A stretch of 42,531 bases of DNA from a bacterium. Its GTDB lineage: Bacteria > Acidobacteriota > HRBIN11 > JAKEFK01. Under the pieces are notes generated by a model. The model was given only the letters and a program-made list of their open reading frames with translations. It made no database searches and was not told the DNA's origin. How positions within the stretch are numbered: position 1 is the first letter of the stretch; each line of letters starts with the position of its first letter. A program made the translations under genes and the position numbers. The DNA lies in NCBI GenBank assembly GCA_022616075.1, contig JAKEFK010000038.1, positions 1 to 42,531 of the forward strand, read 5' to 3'. Below are positions 39,056 through 42,531 of this stretch, one piece after another.

Positions 39056-39744
39056 AAAAAATTGGACTGGCCTTGATTTTATGTCTGGCCATTTCCATGC
39101 CGGCTCTCGCGGGCGGCGTCGGGAATCTGTGCGATAGCAAGTTCCTCTTTAAGATGAACATCATCGGTGTGGAAAAGGGCAAGAATCCGCCGATGAATAA
39201 CACCAGCAGAAAAACGATTTTTGTTCGACTCGGTAGTAACGGCTCACCGTCCAAGTCAACGATTTGGCTGACACAGGGACCTTTCTCCGTTTGCGATGGT
39301 AATTCCTGGGACCAGGCATACGACTGCAACGGAGACGCAATCAGCAACTTCACCGGATCTACATTCCAACTGCCCTGCAATTTGAATATTCCGGCTGACT
39401 TTGCATGCGATGGTGGCGAAACGGCGTGCTACGACATCTACTTCCGTGCGCTGGGAACTCCCGGCGGTGGTGTAACCATTACCACGTGCGGCATCCTGTC
39501 TGACGGAACCAAGGTTTGCTCCAGTGAAAATACAGGATTGATTAGCCGCGGTTACGGGACGCCAAAGTTCACGAAAGTGACAAATGAGCTGAGCTCATTG
39601 GTGGGATGTGTTGACGTCGGTGGAAATCTGCAGTGCGGACGTTATGCGTTGTTCAGAAATGAATTTCAATACTTCCTGTGGGAGTATGACAATCAAGGCC
39701 TACGAAACGGTATGGTCATTTTCTGCGGCGCAGAGTGCGATTGA
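39052..39744 (+). CDS. Cysteine-rich secreted protein of unknown function
   Basis: This is a 230-residue protein. The signal peptide (MKKIGLALILCLAISMPALA) has a clean ALA site. The mature part has a dozen cysteines spread over its length (NLCDS, SVCDG, YDCNG, LPCNL, FACDG, TACYD, TTCGI, KVCSS, VGCVD, LQCGR, FCGAECD), which suggests several disulfides in the periplasm or outside. I do not recognise the family. It starts with TTG 6 nt after GGAGG; no better start exists. A strong terminator closes the transcript 22 bp after the stop. Confidence 0.75.
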   Translation: MKKIGLALILCLAISMPALAGGVGNLCDSKFLFKMNIIGVEKGKNPPMNNTSRKTIFVRLGSNGSPSKSTIWLTQGPFSVCDGNSWDQAYDCNGDAISNFTGSTFQLPCNLNIPADFACDGGETACYDIYFRALGTPGGGVTITTCGILSDGTKVCSSENTGLISRGYGTPKFTKVTNELSSLVGCVDVGGNLQCGRYALFRNEFQYFLWEYDNQGLRNGMVIFCGAECD

Positions 39745-39765
39745 TTCACAAACCGCAAGTTTAGT

Positions 39766-39804
39766 AGTTAGAGACCGAAGCAATTCGGTCTCTAACTGTC
39801 TTTT
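39766..39804 (+). terminator. Strong intrinsic terminator
   Basis: A perfect 14-bp stem (AGTTAGAGACCGAA and its complement) is closed by a GCAA tetraloop and followed by GTCTTTT. It separates the Cys-rich protein gene from the DUF1573-like gene. Confidence 0.88.
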
Positions 39805-39820
39805 GGAGTATTCATTTTCC

Positions 39821-40831
39821 ATGCAAATTCGATTCAGCGTTATTTTTCTGTTCATTGCTCTGGTTGGCATTTCCATTGCTGAAACTCAAGGAGCGCCTCG
39901 TGCTGTGTTTGGCGAGAAAACATACACTTTTGGGCAGGTCAAACAGGGTGAAATCGTTGTCCATAAATTTCAGGTAAAGAATGAAGGGACTGCTCCTTTG
40001 ATTCTCGACAAAGTTGAATTTAATCTTCCCGGTCTCACATCCAGGTTCAAACCCGAGATCCCTCCGGGCGCAGAGGGATCCATCCAAATCGAGCTGAACA
40101 CGACTTACTTTACTGGAGAGATGGACATGGAAGCAGAACTGCATTCGAACGATCCTGTTCAACCGAAATTCACGTTCACGCTTAGCGGTGTCATCGAACC
40201 TGTAATTGAAGTAAGCCCCCTTCCTGGAGCGTACATTAGCTTGTATGCAGATGAAAACAAGGACCAAACACTACGTGTAATCAATCATGAAGAACAACCG
40301 CTGAAGATTACAAACGTGGAACTCCACGGCACACATTTTAAGGCCAACCTGAAAGAAGTCCAGACTGGTAAAATCTTTGAACTCACCATTACAGTTCCAG
40401 CCGGTACGGCTCCCGGACGTTACGAAGAATCACTATTGTTGCACACGAATCACCCCAAGTTTTCGGCTGTTCCAGTTGGCGTGAACCTGTTTGTCATGCG
40501 TGATCTTTTTGCGAACCCGGAAAGCGTAGATTTTACTGGAATTGATCTGTCGCTCCTGAATACAAATCCGGACCTGATCGAGAATTTATATGAGACTGTC
40601 AGGTTGAGAAAACGTGAGGGGGACTTTGAAATCAAGAGCATTCAAACAGACGTCCCGTTTTTGAAGATTACGCAGTCTCCTGCATCCGGCCGAAGTTCCA
40701 TGTTTGAACTCAATATTGCTGTCGTGAAGGAAAAATTGGCTGCAGGAAAAATTTCGGGAAGTGTCCGGGTCGCGACCGATGACAAGAAATTCCCGGAAAT
40801 TGTGATTCCAGTCGAAGCAGAAATCAAATAG
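39821..40831 (+). CDS. Exported DUF1573/ASH-like Ig-fold protein
   Basis: This is a 336-residue protein. A signal peptide (FSVIFLFIALVGISIAETQG) precedes a DUF1573-type domain: AVFGEKTYTFGQVKQGEIVVHKFQVKNEG, PLILDKVEFN, ELHSNDPVQPKFTFTLSG. A second and probably third Ig-like unit follow (SLYADENKDQTLRVINHEEQ, LLLHTNHPKF; then the C-terminal 110 residues). Such proteins are surface or periplasmic structural modules. The ATG at 39821 is chosen because it begins the signal peptide; a GGAG lies 14 nt upstream, so an in-frame TTG at 39803 is possible but overlaps the terminator. Confidence 0.75.
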   Translation: MQIRFSVIFLFIALVGISIAETQGAPRAVFGEKTYTFGQVKQGEIVVHKFQVKNEGTAPLILDKVEFNLPGLTSRFKPEIPPGAEGSIQIELNTTYFTGEMDMEAELHSNDPVQPKFTFTLSGVIEPVIEVSPLPGAYISLYADENKDQTLRVINHEEQPLKITNVELHGTHFKANLKEVQTGKIFELTITVPAGTAPGRYEESLLLHTNHPKFSAVPVGVNLFVMRDLFANPESVDFTGIDLSLLNTNPDLIENLYETVRLRKREGDFEIKSIQTDVPFLKITQSPASGRSSMFELNIAVVKEKLAAGKISGSVRVATDDKKFPEIVIPVEAEIK

Positions 40832-40834
40832 TCG

Positions 40835-41368
40835 TTACGCAGCTTCTGCCTGTTTCTTAATCTTCCTTAGAATTTCGCGCCGGATCATTCCACTGAACGG
40901 TTTGATCAATCGCCAGTAGGTTCCAAACTTATCTTTCGCAGAACCGTAACTGACTACGCGTGTTTCCGTGCTCAAAAGAGAACTACCGTTCTTCTGAGAC
41001 ACGATGCGGAGATTCAAAGCTGCTTTGGAAAATCCGCGTCTTTGGAAGCTCATGAATTCATCCAGGCTGTTGATCTCAATCGTTGTTGCGGCAGGTTTCC
41101 AGAATTGTCCGATGATTCCGATCACAATCTCGCGACCTTGTGACTGTTTTAATTTATAGAATGAGTAATCAGCACATCCGTCGTTCCGGAAGATCCGGGG
41201 AATGCGGCGCAAGAGCATCAAGAGACGGGTCAGAGTTCCGGTTGGAATTCCACTTTGCAGAATGTTGAAGATTTGCTCCGGTGATGCTTGAATCCGGATC
41301 GTGTATTTTGCAGCCACATCAAAATCCGGAAGGATTTCATCCAATAGAGTGATTTCTGCGCTGGTCAT
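40835..41368 (-). CDS. SRPBCC/START-like protein
   Basis: This 177-residue protein resembles SRPBCC-fold proteins: DFDVAAKYTIRIQASPEQIFNIL at the start, a strand-rich middle (IVIGIIGQFWKP, FSKAALNLRIVSQKNGSSLLSTETRVV) and the closing helix (FGTYWRLIKPFSGMIRREILRKIKKQ). This family binds lipids or other hydrophobic ligands. No signal peptide is present, so it is cytoplasmic. A TATAAT (41386-41391, minus) lies 18 bp upstream without a clear -35. It ends 3 bp from the convergent DUF1573-like gene. Confidence 0.6.
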   Translation of the reverse strand: MTSAEITLLDEILPDFDVAAKYTIRIQASPEQIFNILQSGIPTGTLTRLLMLLRRIPRIFRNDGCADYSFYKLKQSQGREIVIGIIGQFWKPAATTIEINSLDEFMSFQRRGFSKAALNLRIVSQKNGSSLLSTETRVVSYGSAKDKFGTYWRLIKPFSGMIRREILRKIKKQAEAA

Positions 41369-41417
41369 GATCAGTTTCTCGATCTATTATAAGTTGATTG
41401 GCTTTGAAGGAGCGACG

Positions 41418-42074
41418 ATGTTTGACCCGCAAGACGAAATTGAAATCAAGAAACGTTTGTCGGAGATGGCTCACGATGTTCGCGTTATCCTCTTTACGCA
41501 AACCTTAAACTGCGAGACCTGTCCCGATACAGAACGGCTGCTCAAGGCCGTCGCAGCGCTGTCCGACCGAATCAAGCTGGAAGTTCTGAATCCATTGATC
41601 GATCGCGCTCAAGCGGAGCAATACAATGTCAGTCGAGTGCCCGCAATCATTATTGAGGGGGATCGCGATTATGGAATCCGGTATTTTGGAATTCCAGGCG
41701 GTTATGAATTTGCAAGTTTGCTGGAGGGTCTTGTTGCCGCAGGGAAACGGCAATCAGGACTCAGCGATTCTTCTAAAGAGTTGATTGGAAAACTTACGGA
41801 GCCTTTGAATCTGAAAGTCTTTGTTACACCTGGGTGACCGCACTGCCCGGCAGCCGTGGTGCTGGCGCATCGAATGGCAATGGAAAGCGATAAGATTACG
41901 GCGGAAGCGATCGAGGCGACAGAATTTCCGGATCTGGCGCAGCGTTATCGCGTGATGGCCGTGCCGCGAACCGTCATCAACGATCAGGCTGTCATTGAAG
42001 GCGCAATGCCGGAGTCCATGTTCGTACGCCGCATCATCGAATCAGTCTTACCACCACAAGAAGGAGCTCTTTAA
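41418..42074 (+). CDS. Selenocysteine-containing two-domain thioredoxin-fold oxidoreductase (PDO-like), TGA read-through
   Basis: The full frame is 218 residues with one internal TGA (41835-41837) at codon 140. AAGGAG lies 5 nt before the ATG. Domain 1 has the redox site CETC (32-35) and cis-Pro75 (VSRVPAIII). Domain 2 reads KVFVTPG-U-PHCPAAVVLAHRMA: the TGA occupies the first cysteine of the CPHC motif, so U140 pairs with Cys143, and cis-Pro183 (VMAVPRTVIN) follows. The two tandem thioredoxin folds match protein disulfide oxidoreductase/glutaredoxin-like proteins. Family knowledge: Sec often replaces the attacking cysteine in thioredoxin folds. A hairpin with bSECIS geometry follows. A nonsense mutation is the alternative, but the frame downstream shows no decay. 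The selenocysteine machinery is not in this window. Confidence 0.88.
41835..41869 (+). promoter_or_regulatory. Candidate bacterial SECIS element
   Basis: After the UGA, CAGC (41851-41854) pairs with GCUG (41861-41864) around the 6-nt loop CGUGGU. An outer stem UGC/GCA (41844-41846 with 41867-41869) and one G-C pair extend it, with a bulge. The apical loop begins 17 nt after the UGA and has G at its second position followed by U, both features expected of bacterial SECIS hairpins bound by SelB. Confidence 0.7.
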
Positions 42075-42144
42075 CGCAGAGACGCGGAGACGCAGAGCTA
42101 TTAAAAAGATTCTTTTGTTTTTTCTCTGCGACTCTGCGTTGAAA
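42072..42144. repeat. Family D inverted repeat (copy 2)
   Basis: TAACGCAGAGACGCGGAGAC and GCAGAG face TTTCTCTGCGACTCTGCGTT and GAAA across an A/T-rich centre. It begins within the TAA stop of the selenoprotein gene, and its end supplies the -35 of the next promoter. Confidence 0.7.
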
Positions 42145-42166
42145 AAATACGCCTTTGGGCTAGAAT
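42139..42166 (+). promoter_or_regulatory. Promoter of the permease gene, -35 within repeat D2
   Basis: TTGAAA (42139-42144) and TAGAAT (42161-42166) lie 16 bp apart. The predicted start is near 42173, almost on the ATG at 42175, so the message would be leaderless. No Shine-Dalgarno is present. Confidence 0.5.
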
Positions 42167-42174
42167 CATCACCG

Positions 42175-42531
42175 ATGGCGGCGGAATTAAAGCGAGAACT
42201 CGGTTTCTGGGATCTGGTATTTTTCCACCTCACCGCGATCGTTGGACTGCGCTGGATCAGCATCGCAGCAGGAAATGGTTATTCCTCTATCCCACTGTGG
42301 TTTGCCGCGTTCCTCTGCTTTTTTTTGCCGCAGGCATACGTGTTGCTCAAACTTTCCCGGAAATGGCCGGTCGAAGGCGGTCTCTATGAATGGACCAAAA
42401 TGTCGCTCGGTCCCTTTCATGGTTTCATCGCAGGCTGGTGCTATTTCTTCAATAACCTTTTCTATTTTCCCACGGTTCTAACCACTGGCGCCGGTTACGC
42501 AACTTTCATCTATTTTGCAAAATGGCAGGGC
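42175..42531 (+). CDS. Amino acid permease (APC superfamily), N-terminal part
   Basis: The frame runs 119 codons to the window edge without a stop. The N-terminus fits APC transporters: RELGFWDLVFFHLTAIVGLRW (TM1 with the unwound glycine region), a second hydrophobic helix (IPLWFAAFLCFFLPQAYVLL), then the cytoplasmic WPVEGGLYEWTKMSLGPFHGFIAGW signature before TM3. Likely a proton-coupled amino acid or polyamine transporter in the inner membrane; the substrate is unknown. It starts at the ATG at 42175, directly behind a promoter. Confidence 0.82.
   Translation, partial: MAAELKRELGFWDLVFFHLTAIVGLRWISIAAGNGYSSIPLWFAAFLCFFLPQAYVLLKLSRKWPVEGGLYEWTKMSLGPFHGFIAGWCYFFNNLFYFPTVLTTGAGYATFIYFAKWQG

Noticed and set aside
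41418-41837. A nonsense-mutated pseudogene in place of a selenoprotein
   Set aside because: TGA lies exactly in the CxxC position, a SECIS-like hairpin follows, and the downstream frame shows no decay. It remains the main alternative until the Sec machinery is sought.
41838-42074. A separate gene starting at the GTG at 41856, downstream of the TGA
   Set aside because: It would begin inside the thioredoxin fold after the redox motif, with no Shine-Dalgarno. The joined frame with Sec explains both halves.

Overview
This window looks like a chromosomal segment of an Acidobacteriota-type Gram-negative bacterium of moderate G+C, probably from a metagenome-like lineage. That is an inference. It rests on an Oar-like TonB-dependent receptor with an N-terminal carboxypeptidase-regulatory-like domain, three tandem 'sulfatase'-TPR proteins, a YtrA-type GntR/ABC cassette, lipoproteins and signal peptidases. 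Housekeeping genes (recA, ileS-lspA, gltA, aspA, HU, degP, tRNA-Glu) are interleaved with secreted and envelope genes. No phage, integrase, transposase or CRISPR array is visible.

Layout. (1) 1-3.4 kb, mostly minus: a secreted fragment, a coupled small membrane protein, a VTT/DedA-like protein, a radical SAM protein and a membrane protein. (2) 3.4-7.3 kb, minus: an acyl-CoA carboxylase operon (carboxyltransferase, biotin carboxylase, biotin carrier) followed by a DUF721/DciA-like gene. (3) 7.4-11 kb, minus: GT-C-like membrane protein, GntR regulator with a C-terminal RING-like zinc domain, ABC ATPase and permease. (4) 11-20 kb: an alkaline-phosphatase-superfamily enzyme, transaldolase, DegP, a DUF72 protein, a ROK kinase fused to a phosphomannose-isomerase-type cupin, RecA and aspartase. 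(5) 20-30 kb: a coiled-coil membrane protein, three sulfatase-like/TPR paralogues and the TonB receptor. (6) 30-42.5 kb: a dual-specificity phosphatase, ileS-lspA, YtxH, a secreted protein, citrate synthase, tRNA-Glu(CTC), HU, a lipoprotein, an FHA-like protein, a Cys-rich secreted protein, a DUF1573 protein, an SRPBCC-like protein, a two-domain thioredoxin-fold oxidoreductase and the start of an amino acid permease.

The strongest discovery is the oxidoreductase at 41418-42074. It has an in-frame TGA exactly where the first cysteine of its second CxxC motif belongs (U-P-H-C). The frame stays open for 78 codons beyond it, and a hairpin fitting bacterial SECIS geometry lies just downstream. It is best read as a selenoprotein that ordinary gene calling splits in two.

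The second theme is an extreme density of short palindromic interspersed repeats. At least eight families (called A-H here) occupy almost every intergenic gap. They nest in one another, supply stop codons and a promoter -35 element, and several lie in frame inside coding sequences. One is a 134-bp MITE-like element with perfect 19-bp terminal inverted repeats that sits inside a signal peptide. Two domain fusions (ROK-cupin and GntR-RING) are also notable.
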